A DNA stretch of 64,000 bases from Calditrichales bacterium MX18-03 (GTDB lineage Bacteria > Bacillota > Clostridia > Lutisporales > Lutisporaceae). The position numbers and the translations under genes are program-made. The notes beneath the pieces are model-generated. The model was not told the DNA's origin and did no database searches. It saw nothing but the letters and a program-made list of their open reading frames with translations. Within the stretch, counting starts at the first letter, position 1, and the number at the start of each line of letters is the position of its first letter. Below are positions 43,775 to 52,971 of this stretch, piece by piece. Where the stretch lies: contig JAJGRE010000002.1 in NCBI GenBank assembly GCA_021083345.1, positions 1,054,001 through 1,118,000 of the forward strand. Direction: 5' to 3'.

Positions 43775-45292
43775 CTACAACGCGTAAATCTCCTTGTATT
43801 TGTTCTCCAGGTAGTCGATCAGATACTGCGGGTTGATTTCCTCCCCGGTAACTGATTTCATGATCTCAGCAGGCTGCAGCAGCTTGCCATGTCGGTGGAT
43901 TTTGTCCCCCAGCCACGCCTTTATACGCAGAAGCTCTCCCCGGCAAATCATTTCGTCCAGGTCGGGGAATTCCTTCCTGATGGCATTCTCGATCTGGGCG
44001 GCATAGATATTGCCTAGGGTATAGGACGGGAAGTAACCGAAAGCTCCGCCGGACCAATGTACATCCTGCAAAACACCCTTCTGGTTGTTGGGCGGTACCA
44101 CGCCAAGGTAGGCCTGCATTTTTGCGTTCCATATCTCCGGCAGATCTGCCACCTGGATCTCTTGGTTGATCAGTGCTTTTTCTATCTCATACCGGACCAT
44201 CACGTGAAGGTTGTAGGTTACCTCATCGGCTTCGACCCGGATCAGTGACGGCTCCACCTTATTGATGGCTCGGTAGAATGCTTCCAGGGATACCCCTTCG
44301 AACTGCTCAGGGAATATCTTTCGCAGTTCCTCATAATGGCACTTCCAGAAGGTGTAGCTTCTGCCGATCATGTTTTCCCAGAAGCGGGACTGAGACTCAT
44401 GTACGCCCATGGAGGTACCGGTATGCAGCGGTGTTCCCCTGAGCTCCGGATCGATATTCTGCTCATAGAGCGCGTGACCACCTTCGTGAATGGAGCTGAA
44501 AAGCGCACTGCTGAACAGGTTGGGATAATAATGGGTCGTGATCCGCACATCTCCCGGTCCTATTTCTGTGGTGAAGGGATGCTCGCTCTCATCCAGCCTG
44601 CCGGCTTCGAAATCATAGCCCATCTTTTCCAGGATATACAGACCGAAGGCCTCTTGCTGCCTGGGATCAAAATACTTGGTAAAAATAGTGCTGTCGGGTG
44701 CATTCTCCGACCGGCTGATCTTGGCAACCAGCGGTACGATCCGCTCCTTCAGCTGAGCAAAAATCCGGTCCAGCTTTTCTACCGTCATACCGGGCTCATA
44801 AAAATCCAGAAGGGTATCGTATTTGTTGTCCTTGTAGCCCCAAAGCTCAACGAACTCAAGGTTGTACTTGACGATCCTTTCCAGATAGGGACGGAACAGC
44901 TGGAAATCATCCTTCTTTTTTGCTTCTTCCCATACCGATTCGGACTCGGAGGTCAGGATGACATATTCCTTATACATCTCAGGCGGTATCTTTTTACACT
45001 TGTCATATTCTTTCCTGCATTCCTTGACGGTTGCTTTCAAGACGGCATCCAGCCCGGCGTTGTTTTCCTCTTTCTCAAAGTAATCCAGGTATTCTCCCAT
45101 CTCTTCCGAGGTGGAAAGCCCAAAGATCTCTGCCGAAAGCATGCCGATGACCTCCGACCTGCCGCCCACGCACTTCTTGGGCGCGCCGGTACGCAGATCC
45201 CAGAACAGCAAGGTCAATGCCTCGTTATAATACTTGATTTTTTTAATGAGCTCGTTAAAGCCTTTTATCGTTGTATCAAAATCCCCAATCAA
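43775..45292 (-). CDS. M32-family metallocarboxypeptidase
   Basis: 505 aa from a TTG at 45292 (GGAGG 8 nt upstream). Zinc site HEGGHALYEQN (HExxH-type) with GTPLHTGTSMGVHESQSRFWENMIGRS downstream, and the EADEVTYNLHVMVRYEIEKAL and GYFPSYTLGNIYAAQ blocks typical of thermostable carboxypeptidase 1/Taq. It removes C-terminal amino acids from peptides in the cytoplasm. Singly transcribed; its own promoter should lie in 45295-45400, where I see no clear one. Confidence 0.95.
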   Translation of the reverse strand: MIGDFDTTIKGFNELIKKIKYYNEALTLLFWDLRTGAPKKCVGGRSEVIGMLSAEIFGLSTSEEMGEYLDYFEKEENNAGLDAVLKATVKECRKEYDKCKKIPPEMYKEYVILTSESESVWEEAKKKDDFQLFRPYLERIVKYNLEFVELWGYKDNKYDTLLDFYEPGMTVEKLDRIFAQLKERIVPLVAKISRSENAPDSTIFTKYFDPRQQEAFGLYILEKMGYDFEAGRLDESEHPFTTEIGPGDVRITTHYYPNLFSSALFSSIHEGGHALYEQNIDPELRGTPLHTGTSMGVHESQSRFWENMIGRSYTFWKCHYEELRKIFPEQFEGVSLEAFYRAINKVEPSLIRVEADEVTYNLHVMVRYEIEKALINQEIQVADLPEIWNAKMQAYLGVVPPNNQKGVLQDVHWSGGAFGYFPSYTLGNIYAAQIENAIRKEFPDLDEMICRGELLRIKAWLGDKIHRHGKLLQPAEIMKSVTGEEINPQYLIDYLENKYKEIYAL

Positions 45293-45401
45293 TCAGAACA
45301 CCTCCAAAAAATATTGTCACAATTACATTTTATTACATATCCGCTTTCAAGTCAAAACATTATTTCATAAATATGAAATTTCACTTATGTAAAATAACCA
45401 G

Positions 45402-45430
45402 AAAAAAAGACGCAGCCCTCAGGCCGCATC
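45402..45430 (-). terminator. Terminator of the ammonium transporter gene
   Basis: Minus strand: GATGCGGCC-TGAG-GGCTGCGTC (45430-45409) followed by seven T; about 22 nt after the stop. Confidence 0.9.
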
Positions 45431-45452
45431 TTTTACTATATTACTCCCGCTT

Positions 45453-46673
45453 TTAAAGCTCGTAGGCCGATTCCCCATGAAGGGTGCTGTCAAGACCCTT
45501 GATTTCTTCTTCCTCACTGACCCTGACAGGGCTGAACAGGTTGATGACCTTCAGAATCGCATAGGTCATGACGAAGGTGAAGACAACCGTTATCACAACG
45601 GCAAACACCTGAACGTTGAATTGATGCACATTGCCTTCCAGAAGCCCGCTGACACCATTGACCGATTTGCTGGCAAAAACGCCGACTAAAACAGATCCCA
45701 GTATTCCGCCTACTCCGTGGACACCCCAAACATCCAGCGCATCGTCCCATTCCAGCTTGATCCTGATTTGGACAGCTACATAGCACACAACCGCTGCCAG
45801 GAATCCGATCAATACTGCAGAAAAGGGATGTACAAAGCCTGCACAAGGCGTAATCGTCGCCAAACCGGCAACCGCCCCCGTCAATGCGCCTACCATGGAC
45901 GGCTTCTTTTCACGGAGCCACGAAATGGCAAGCCAGGTAATCATGGCAATGGAGCCTGCAATATCGGTGTTGATAAACGCAACCGCAGCAATGTTATTGG
46001 CGGCCAGTGCGCTTCCGCCGTTAAACCCGAACCAGCCGAACCATAGAAGGCCGGTGCCCAGAGCAACGAAAGCGATATTGTGCGGGGCCAGACTTTCCCC
46101 CGGCAGCAGCTTGCGCTTGCCCACGAAGAAAACCGTTACCAGTGCTGCAATCCCTGCACTGACATGTACAACGATCCCGCCTGCAAAGTCTACGACCCCC
46201 AGCTTCTGCAGGAAGCCGCCGCCCCAGATCCAGTGGCAAAGCGGTGCATACACCAGAAGGCTCCATACAACCAGAAACTTCAGATAGCTTTTGAAATTGA
46301 CCCTATCCGCAAATGCGCCGGTGATCAAGGCCGGTGTAATGATTGCAAACATCTGCTGATAACTGAAAAAGGTCAGAAAAGGAATGGTGGCGCCATAGCT
46401 GGGATTGGGCTCCATACCCACACCATTCAGAGCAAAGTATTGCATGTTTCCAAAAAGACCTGCCACATCTTTACCGAAGGCAAGGCTGAAGCCGCCAAAA
46501 AACCAGATGGCTGTGACGACACCCATGGATATGAAGCTTTGCATCATGATAGCCAGAACGTTTTTCTTGCGGACCAGGCCGCCGTAGAAGAACGCCAGGC
46601 CGGGCGTCATCAGGCAGACCAGTGCTGCACTGATCAGGACGAATGCGGTATCTCCTGCATTGATTTGAGTCAT
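45453..46673 (-). CDS. amt: Ammonium transporter
   Basis: 406 aa with 11 hydrophobic helices. LMTPGLAFFYGGLVRKKNVLAIMMQSF, FFSYQQMFAIITPALITGAFADRV, VHVSAGIAALVT (twin-His region), GLLWFGWFGFNGGSAL and DVWGVHGVGGILGSV (second pore His) are the Amt family signatures. Imports ammonium. GGAGGCG precedes the ATG. No glnB/glnK gene is adjacent, unlike most amt loci. A sigma-54 promoter lies upstream and a sigma-54 activator gene directly before that, suggesting control by the neighbouring two-component system. Confidence 0.95.
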   Translation of the reverse strand: MTQINAGDTAFVLISAALVCLMTPGLAFFYGGLVRKKNVLAIMMQSFISMGVVTAIWFFGGFSLAFGKDVAGLFGNMQYFALNGVGMEPNPSYGATIPFLTFFSYQQMFAIITPALITGAFADRVNFKSYLKFLVVWSLLVYAPLCHWIWGGGFLQKLGVVDFAGGIVVHVSAGIAALVTVFFVGKRKLLPGESLAPHNIAFVALGTGLLWFGWFGFNGGSALAANNIAAVAFINTDIAGSIAMITWLAISWLREKKPSMVGALTGAVAGLATITPCAGFVHPFSAVLIGFLAAVVCYVAVQIRIKLEWDDALDVWGVHGVGGILGSVLVGVFASKSVNGVSGLLEGNVHQFNVQVFAVVITVVFTFVMTYAILKVINLFSPVRVSEEEEIKGLDSTLHGESAYEL

Positions 46674-46696
46674 TTACGTTACGCCTCCTTAAATTT

Positions 46697-46717
46697 AGGA
46701 ACAACTAGATCGTTCCT
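46697..46717. repeat. AGGAAC/GTTCCT dyad in the amt leader
   Basis: Arms 46697-46702 and 46712-46717 with a 9-bp centre, between the sigma-54 start site and the amt ribosome site. A second dyad TTTGCTA/TAGCAAA (46725-46731, 46751-46757) spans the start region and overlaps the -12 GC. Confidence 0.35.
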
Positions 46718-46752
46718 TTACAAGTTTGCTATGATTCCGATGCTATAGATTA

Positions 46753-46767
46753 GCAAACTCCATACCA
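46753..46767 (-). promoter_or_regulatory. Sigma-54 (-24/-12) promoter of amt
   Basis: Minus strand TGGTATGGAGTTTGC: GG and GC exactly 10 nt apart, with TTGC at the -12. Start expected near 46741, about 68 nt before the amt ATG. The upstream stretch 46768-46833 contains a CCGCC/GGCGG dyad that could be part of an activator site. Confidence 0.72.
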
Positions 46768-46833
46768 ACGGCTTCAAAACCCCCCACACCCTTCGGCAGA
46801 GCACTTGGCCCGCCGTTAACCCTTGTGGCGGCG

Positions 46834-46876
46834 AAAATAAAGAGACAACCCTGTCACATTGCGTCAGGTCTGTCTC
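46834..46876 (-). terminator. Terminator of the NtrC-type regulator gene
   Basis: Minus strand: GAGACA...TGTCTC outer arms (46876-46842) with an imperfect inner stem, then TTTATTTT; 8 nt after the stop codon. Confidence 0.75.
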
Positions 46877-46883
46877 AACTCAT

Positions 46884-48254
46884 TCAATCTTCGATATTAT
46901 ATTTCGCTATTTTCCGGTGCAATGACCGCCGGCTGATCCCAAGCGCCTCTGCGGCTTTTGTCCTGTTCCCTCTGTACTCCTTCAACGCCTTGGTGATTGC
47001 TTCCTGCTCCGCACTGTCCAATGCATCATCCAGCTTTTCTCCCTGGGGGGCATAGGTTTTATCTTCTTTGTGCAGCTTGACGGATTCCAGGATGTAACCC
47101 GGCAAATCCTGAAGGTCGATGACATCTCCCGCAGTCACCACAACGCAGCGTTCAATGATGTTCTCCAATTCCCGGATATTCCCGGGCCAGTAGTAATTCA
47201 TCAGCTCCTGCACGGCTTCTGATGTGATATGCTTTTTAGGTTTGCCTGATATGGATGCCGATCTCACCAGGAAGTGGTCGATCAGCAGTTTGATGTCTTC
47301 CCGCCGCTCCCGCAGCGGCGGCATGGTAATAGGAACAACATTGAGCCGGTAATAAAGATCCTCCCGCATCACCTTCCGGCGGACCATCTCTTCCAGATTC
47401 CGGTTGGTTGCCGCAATGATCCTGACATCCACCTTAATGGTCTTCAAGCCTCCCAGATGTTGAAACTCCTTTTCCTGCAGCACCCGAAGCAGCTTAACCT
47501 GTATCGAAGGCGGAATGTCGCCTATCTCATCCAAAAAGATGGAGCCCCCGTCTGCCAGCTCGAAACGGCCGGGCTTTCTGGCAGCGGCCCCGGTAAAGGC
47601 CCCTTTTTCATAACCGAAAAGCTCACTCTCCAATAAATTCTCCGGTATAGCTGCGCAGTTTACCTTGATAAAGGGCTTATCCCTCCTGGAGCTGAGGTTA
47701 TGGATGGCTTGAGCTGCCAGTTCCTTTCCCGTTCCGGTCTCACCATATATCATAATGGTGGCGTGGCTGTCGGCCACCTGTTCGACCAGCTGCATCAGCG
47801 ACTTCATTTTGCCGCTCCTGCAGATCAGGTAGTTCTCGATGGCCTTGCTCTCCCTGAGGATGCCCAGACTGGCAGGCTCAGCATCGTCACTGCTTTCCAG
47901 CAGGCATGCCACCGCATTCACAACGTCATCCAGGTTGAAGGGTTTGGTGATATAATCCCTGGCACCCATTTTCAATGCTTCTATGGCTGTTTCCAGGGTA
48001 GCAAAGGCGGTCATCATTACAACCTTGACGGTGGGGTCCGTTTCCTTAATTTTCTTCAATAGCTCAATACCGCTCATATCCGGCATCCGGATATCGGTAA
48101 TCACCATATCCACCGCTTGCTGATCCAGTATCCTCAGAGCCTCCCAGCCATTGGACGCGGCATGGGCGTCATACCCTTTCTTGGCCAGCACCTTGACCAG
48201 CAGCCGCGATACATTCTCCTCATCATCCACTATCAAAACCGTATGCTTTGCCAT
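46884..48254 (-). CDS. NtrC/AtoC-type sigma-54 response regulator
   Basis: 456 aa from the ATG at 48254 (AGGTGGTGATG upstream); a frame to 48272 lacks a ribosome site. Receiver domain with D54 (ITDIRMPD) and TKPF Lys, AAA+ domain with Walker A GETGTGKEL, GAFTGAAARKPG loop, Walker B IFLDEIGDIP, and a Fis-type HTH (NRTKAAEALGISRRSLHRKI). The kinase stop and this start share TAATG, so translation is coupled. Probable activator of the amt promoter that follows, by position. Confidence 0.95.
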   Translation of the reverse strand: MAKHTVLIVDDEENVSRLLVKVLAKKGYDAHAASNGWEALRILDQQAVDMVITDIRMPDMSGIELLKKIKETDPTVKVVMMTAFATLETAIEALKMGARDYITKPFNLDDVVNAVACLLESSDDAEPASLGILRESKAIENYLICRSGKMKSLMQLVEQVADSHATIMIYGETGTGKELAAQAIHNLSSRRDKPFIKVNCAAIPENLLESELFGYEKGAFTGAAARKPGRFELADGGSIFLDEIGDIPPSIQVKLLRVLQEKEFQHLGGLKTIKVDVRIIAATNRNLEEMVRRKVMREDLYYRLNVVPITMPPLRERREDIKLLIDHFLVRSASISGKPKKHITSEAVQELMNYYWPGNIRELENIIERCVVVTAGDVIDLQDLPGYILESVKLHKEDKTYAPQGEKLDDALDSAEQEAITKALKEYRGNRTKAAEALGISRRSLHRKIAKYNIED

Positions 48255-50431
48255 TACATCACCACCTTGCATGTTTCATTATTCCTGCCAGGTCCGGCAG
48301 CCTCTTCTCCTAGGGGAAGCTTAACCGTGAAGCAGGTCCCGCTCCCCGGCGTGCTGTCAACCTCGATAAAGCCTCTATGGTTCTCGATGATCCTGGAGCT
48401 GATGGCCAACCCCAGTCCCGTCCCTTTTTGCTTTGTGGTATAGAAAGGTTCAAATATCCTGTCGCTGTCCTCCGGGTTGATACCGATGCCGCTGTCGCAG
48501 ACCATGATTTCAATGAAATCGGCTCGCTCCCCATGGTGGGTGCTGACGCTGAGCATCCCTCCATCCGGCATGGCCTGCAGGGAATTGATGACAATATTGA
48601 GCAGGGCCTGCTCCACCTGTTCGGTATCCACAAGCACCGGAGGAAGCGGTTGAAGTGCAGCTGTCAATTGGACGGATGCTGCCTGCAGATCCTTTTCAAC
48701 CAGCTGCAGCACCCGCTTCACCACCAGGTTTGCATCCACAAGCTCCACCTCTGGCTGCCCAGGCCTAGCGAAGCTCAAGAACCGGTCTATGATGCCATTG
48801 AGCCGGTCCACTTCCTGGATCACGCTGGAGATATCCGGATAAAGCTCGCTCTCCTGACCTATTTCCGACCGGATATATTGGGCATAGCCCTTGATGGAGG
48901 TCAGCGGATTGCGGATCTCATGGGCCATGCCGGCAGATAGGGCACCCAAAGCTGCCAGGTTGTTAGCCCTGACAACGCTCTCTTCCAGTCTGGCAGACTC
49001 TTCCGCGCTTCTGAACACGCCCACGACCCCGATGATTTTTCCATCTTCATTCTGATGAAAGGAAGTATTCAAGAGAATTGGGGTTTCCTTACCGGCGTTG
49101 TTCCGGAGATGAAGGAGCTTCTTCAGATACACGGAACCGTTCACCAGACTATCTTGCATCAACTCCAGAACGGTCAGCAGGTTATCCGGCAGGCTATCCT
49201 GGGTGTTCCTTCCCAAGGCTTCGTTTTGCTGTATTCCCACCAGTTCTTCCGCCGTACTGTTGAAAGCGGTTATTTTCCCGGTACTGTCCAATGCAACTAT
49301 GGCACTGGGTACATTGTTCAGGAATTTGTCCGCATATTGGCGGATCTCTGCCAGAGATGCAGCTTCCCCAGACAGCTCCAGCACCTGCCGCATCATGGAT
49401 TTCAGAGTGGAGAGCAGCGTATTGAAAGATTGTGCGAGACTACCGATCTCATCCGCGCTTTGTATTGAGATATCCTGGCTGATGTCGCCTTCCGCAATGC
49501 TCTTGGTATCTTCAACCAGCTGACGGATCGGTTTGGTCAGAATCCTCGACATGACGACGGCTAAGACGTAGGCAATGGCAATGGAGACCAGGATCACCAG
49601 CAGCGTATAGTTTCTTAATGTATATACCGCTTCAAAAGCCTCGTCAATCGGCTCCTCAACGATCAGATACCAGCTGCCCGCCTGCGTCCTGTCTTTTTTC
49701 AACCCGTGATAAGCCGATATCATGCTGACATTATTCTGCTTGATATAAAACAAGCCTTTACGGCTGCCATGTAGGGCAGGCTCGGGAACAACCGTTTTCA
49801 GCGGATGAAAGACGGCCGCCCCGCCTTGCTCCAGCAGATACGCGTAGCCGGATGGGCTTGGTTTGACATCCCTTACGATGTCTTCGATGGCATTGAAGTT
49901 CATCCGCTCTACCACTGCGCCCGTTATCTTCCCGCCGGCATTGATGATGGGCGCTGCAAAATATACTTTGTAAGCCTGATCCGCCTCGTCAAATATGAAG
50001 TCGGATATAAAGGTTTCTCCCTCAAACACTTTAGGCAGCCATGACCGATAAGCGCCATCCCCCTTCATGTCTCCGGACAGGCTTGTGATGGTGCCGGTTG
50101 AATCGGTGGTAAAAATATAATCATAGGTCTTATACGCATTCCGGACACTTTCGAAATACTCGGATTTCAAACGCAGGTCCATATCCTCGTTCTTGAGGAG
50201 CGGCGATTGCGCCATAACCAGTATATCGCCGTAGCGCTCGAAAAGAAACCGCTCTATTTTATTGGCTGTTTCCTGTGACAAGGTAGCCAGCTGGTCTTCC
50301 TTTGAAGCACCGATCGCTGTTTCGATGTTCCGGAAAAAAAGCAGGCTTACCGCCAACAGCAGTGCTGTGGCAAGGATGATAAAGAAAAGCATTAGTTTGT
50401 ATTGGATGGAGAGGTGTTTTATCCCCAGCAT
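48254..50431 (-). CDS. Sensor histidine kinase (dCACHE-HAMP-PAS), AtoS-like
   Basis: 725 aa from the ATG at 50431 (GGTGA five nt upstream; a GTG at 50440 is the alternative). Two membrane helices (about 12-32 and 285-305) enclose a double-Cache sensor of about 250 aa (ETANKIERFLFERYGDILVM, YDYIFTTDSTGTITSL, VYFAAPIINAGGKITGAVV). HAMP (about 305-360), PAS (about 385-495), HisKA with His near 504 in AGMAHEIRNPLTSI, and HATPase (DSGIGI, GTGLGLAISSRII) follow. It senses an external small molecule and phosphorylates the next gene product. Confidence 0.94.
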   Translation of the reverse strand: MLGIKHLSIQYKLMLFFIILATALLLAVSLLFFRNIETAIGASKEDQLATLSQETANKIERFLFERYGDILVMAQSPLLKNEDMDLRLKSEYFESVRNAYKTYDYIFTTDSTGTITSLSGDMKGDGAYRSWLPKVFEGETFISDFIFDEADQAYKVYFAAPIINAGGKITGAVVERMNFNAIEDIVRDVKPSPSGYAYLLEQGGAAVFHPLKTVVPEPALHGSRKGLFYIKQNNVSMISAYHGLKKDRTQAGSWYLIVEEPIDEAFEAVYTLRNYTLLVILVSIAIAYVLAVVMSRILTKPIRQLVEDTKSIAEGDISQDISIQSADEIGSLAQSFNTLLSTLKSMMRQVLELSGEAASLAEIRQYADKFLNNVPSAIVALDSTGKITAFNSTAEELVGIQQNEALGRNTQDSLPDNLLTVLELMQDSLVNGSVYLKKLLHLRNNAGKETPILLNTSFHQNEDGKIIGVVGVFRSAEESARLEESVVRANNLAALGALSAGMAHEIRNPLTSIKGYAQYIRSEIGQESELYPDISSVIQEVDRLNGIIDRFLSFARPGQPEVELVDANLVVKRVLQLVEKDLQAASVQLTAALQPLPPVLVDTEQVEQALLNIVINSLQAMPDGGMLSVSTHHGERADFIEIMVCDSGIGINPEDSDRIFEPFYTTKQKGTGLGLAISSRIIENHRGFIEVDSTPGSGTCFTVKLPLGEEAAGPGRNNETCKVVM

Positions 50432-50686
50432 TATTTTCACCAGCTTGCTTTATGATGTTTGTACAACTAATATCATATCATTTATTTAGCCTATCCGCTA
50501 TCGACAATACGGCTCACAGGGGTTGAATCAAGCAGTTGTCAAACCTGCATGTTTTCGTTAGAATAGTAGTACCGGAACAAACGATGGGGGGGAGCTCAAA
50601 TCAATAGCGGCAAATATCTTGATTGGATTAGAGAAAAGAAGCCCAGATTTTCCAGCATCTATGCCAATTTTTTTCTTGCTCTGGCG

Positions 50687-52963
50687 TTGCTGATGTTTCT
50701 CGCCATACTGGTCGTCGGTTTTACATCCTACAGCATATCCCATTCAGCTTTAACGACGCAGATCAGTGAAGAAAAGCTGAATACACTGACGCAGACGAGA
50801 AATAATGCGGACAGCATTTTGAAGGAGATTGAAAAAACATTCATCAAAGAATCGGTTAATCCTAGATTGCTGAAATTCGCTTCAGCACCCTTTGGCGAAG
50901 ATCATAGCCAGTTGAAGCAGACCATAAAAGAGCTTGTCAATATCAAGAATGCCAGCAAGCTGATATATTCAGTCTACGTCTATCTGCCCGAGCAGAATCT
51001 GATTATAACAACGGAGGACGGCTTTTGGGCTATTGATGCGTTCTATGATGTTTCCTGGCTAGATGCAATGAGTCAGGACCATGCAGGAAACTGGACTACG
51101 TCGAGAAGCTTAACCACTTTCTGGGGAGAAACGGTGAATGTCGCCACCTATATAACGCGGGTTCCTTTCCAGGAGTATATGGATAAAAGCAGCAACCTGC
51201 TTATTGTCAATATTTACGAGAAAGAATTGTTGAAACTGATAGAGGGGCACAGTGTCCCCGATCCGGGGTCCTCCTGCATTATTGACGAAGAAGGCCGGGT
51301 TGTCGCACACCGCGACAAGGCACTGTTGGGGAAACAGCTGGATTATGACCGATCCGTCATGGATCAGATCCTGGGGCAGAAAAGTACTGCTTTTTATTTC
51401 GAAACCCCTCAGGGCAGCTTTCTTGCTTCCAATGTCCGATCGGATTACAACAGATGGAATTATTTGAGCATCATACCTGAAAGACAGATTATCCGCCCTA
51501 TTGTTTACCTGCGCCTGATCAGTATAGCCGTCGCTATAATCTGCATCATTCTGGGACTGATTGCGGCTTATATTATTTCCACAAAGATATATAAGCCTAT
51601 TTCCGACACGATTTCATCTGCAAAAATATACGGAGCAGAGGTGGATGCCGCCATCGGCGAGCAGGATACCAAGGACGAGATGGCATTCCTCAGCGCCACC
51701 ATTAAACAGATTGTTGAGAAGAATAAGAACCTGACACATACCATGCAGAAAAACGAAGGGGTCATGAAGGAACGCTTTATTATGGACCTGCTCCTTTCTC
51801 CCTCAATGGATGAGATACAGCTTGAAAGCAAGCTCAGCCTATTCAGTATTTCCTTTCCCCACAAAAACTACTATATATTGGTGATCCTGCTGGACAAATT
51901 CAATACAGTTGCCAGGCTTTACAGTGATAAGGAACGCGCTTTGATGTACCTGGGAATCAAGAATATCTCAGAAGAGACTCTCAATGACCATGCAAATGGT
52001 ATCCTGGTGCAGACCGAAAAGGATAAATTTGCCGCCCTAGTCAATTGCAGCAGCCCTTTTAGTACCGTAAGAAGCATGGCCGATAAAATCAGGGAGAAGG
52101 TCCAGGCGCTTATGGGTTTTACCGTTACCATCGGCATCAGCTCCGACTTCAACAGTCTGAATGAAACCAGCCTGATGTACGGCGAGGCCTCCGATCATGC
52201 CAGGTCCCGCATTGTCTTGGGAGGGAATCGGGTTATCTCGGATCAGGATGTTTCCCGAAGCGGAACCGGTATATATTCAGGATCATCTTTAAGAGAGGAT
52301 CAGATTATCACCTATATCAGGCAGGGAAATGTACAGGAAGCCATCCGTCATATTCAGAAAGCGATTTATCTCATCCAGAAGGAGCCCGGGTATCCGCAGG
52401 AGGAAATCCACCAATTCTTTTACTCTATACTCTATGGTTCCATCAAAGCAGTCAATGAAAACGGCTGGTCCATCAGTGACATTTTTAGCGGCAGCTGCGA
52501 TCTGTACAGGGATCTGATGGAGCATGACACCCTTTCGGATATTTTTGACTGGTTATGCAGCATATTGGTGCGCATGTCCTCCTTTATCGCTGAGAAAAAA
52601 GAAAGTAAGAATTGTTCTTTGATTGAATCGATCTTGAAGTATATGCACGAGAATTATCATAAGGATATCAGCCTGAATGCCATGGCGGAATATGTCTCTC
52701 TTAGCACGCCTTATTTATCCAAGCTCTTTAAAAGCGAAACCGGAGAAAACTTTCTGGAATACCTGACAAAAATCCGGATCGATAAATCAAAGGAGCTGCT
52801 TATGGATCAAAGCGATAAGATAGCAGCCATTGCAGAAAAGGTCAACTTTGGAAATGTACAGAATTTCATCCGGATATTCAAGAAGTATGAGGGCATGACA
52901 CCGGGGCAGTTCAGAGAAATGAAAATTAAGGAAAGCTTGGCACAGCAGGATGGAAAACGATAG
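50687..52963 (+). CDS. Membrane-anchored AraC-family regulator with external sensor domain
   Basis: At least 758 aa. First in-frame standard start is the TTG at 50687, but the frame is open back to a TAG at 50567 and codes for KYLDWIREKKPRFSSIYANF before the first membrane helix, so the true N-terminus is upstream. A G7 tract at 50586-50592 follows an out-of-frame ATG at 50584; one G fewer would put that ATG in frame. Two helices (to about 25 and 280-305) flank a dCACHE-like external domain. HAMP-like linker, then C-terminal AraC HTH (LNAMAEYVSLSTPYLSKLFK through VNFGNVQNFIRIFKKYEGMT). This YesN/MsmR-like type controls adjacent sugar uptake genes. Binding-protein gene follows after 8 bp. Confidence 0.88.
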   Translation: MLMFLAILVVGFTSYSISHSALTTQISEEKLNTLTQTRNNADSILKEIEKTFIKESVNPRLLKFASAPFGEDHSQLKQTIKELVNIKNASKLIYSVYVYLPEQNLIITTEDGFWAIDAFYDVSWLDAMSQDHAGNWTTSRSLTTFWGETVNVATYITRVPFQEYMDKSSNLLIVNIYEKELLKLIEGHSVPDPGSSCIIDEEGRVVAHRDKALLGKQLDYDRSVMDQILGQKSTAFYFETPQGSFLASNVRSDYNRWNYLSIIPERQIIRPIVYLRLISIAVAIICIILGLIAAYIISTKIYKPISDTISSAKIYGAEVDAAIGEQDTKDEMAFLSATIKQIVEKNKNLTHTMQKNEGVMKERFIMDLLLSPSMDEIQLESKLSLFSISFPHKNYYILVILLDKFNTVARLYSDKERALMYLGIKNISEETLNDHANGILVQTEKDKFAALVNCSSPFSTVRSMADKIREKVQALMGFTVTIGISSDFNSLNETSLMYGEASDHARSRIVLGGNRVISDQDVSRSGTGIYSGSSLREDQIITYIRQGNVQEAIRHIQKAIYLIQKEPGYPQEEIHQFFYSILYGSIKAVNENGWSISDIFSGSCDLYRDLMEHDTLSDIFDWLCSILVRMSSFIAEKKESKNCSLIESILKYMHENYHKDISLNAMAEYVSLSTPYLSKLFKSETGENFLEYLTKIRIDKSKELLMDQSDKIAAIAEKVNFGNVQNFIRIFKKYEGMTPGQFREMKIKESLAQQDGKR

Positions 52964-52971
52964 AGGAGGGA

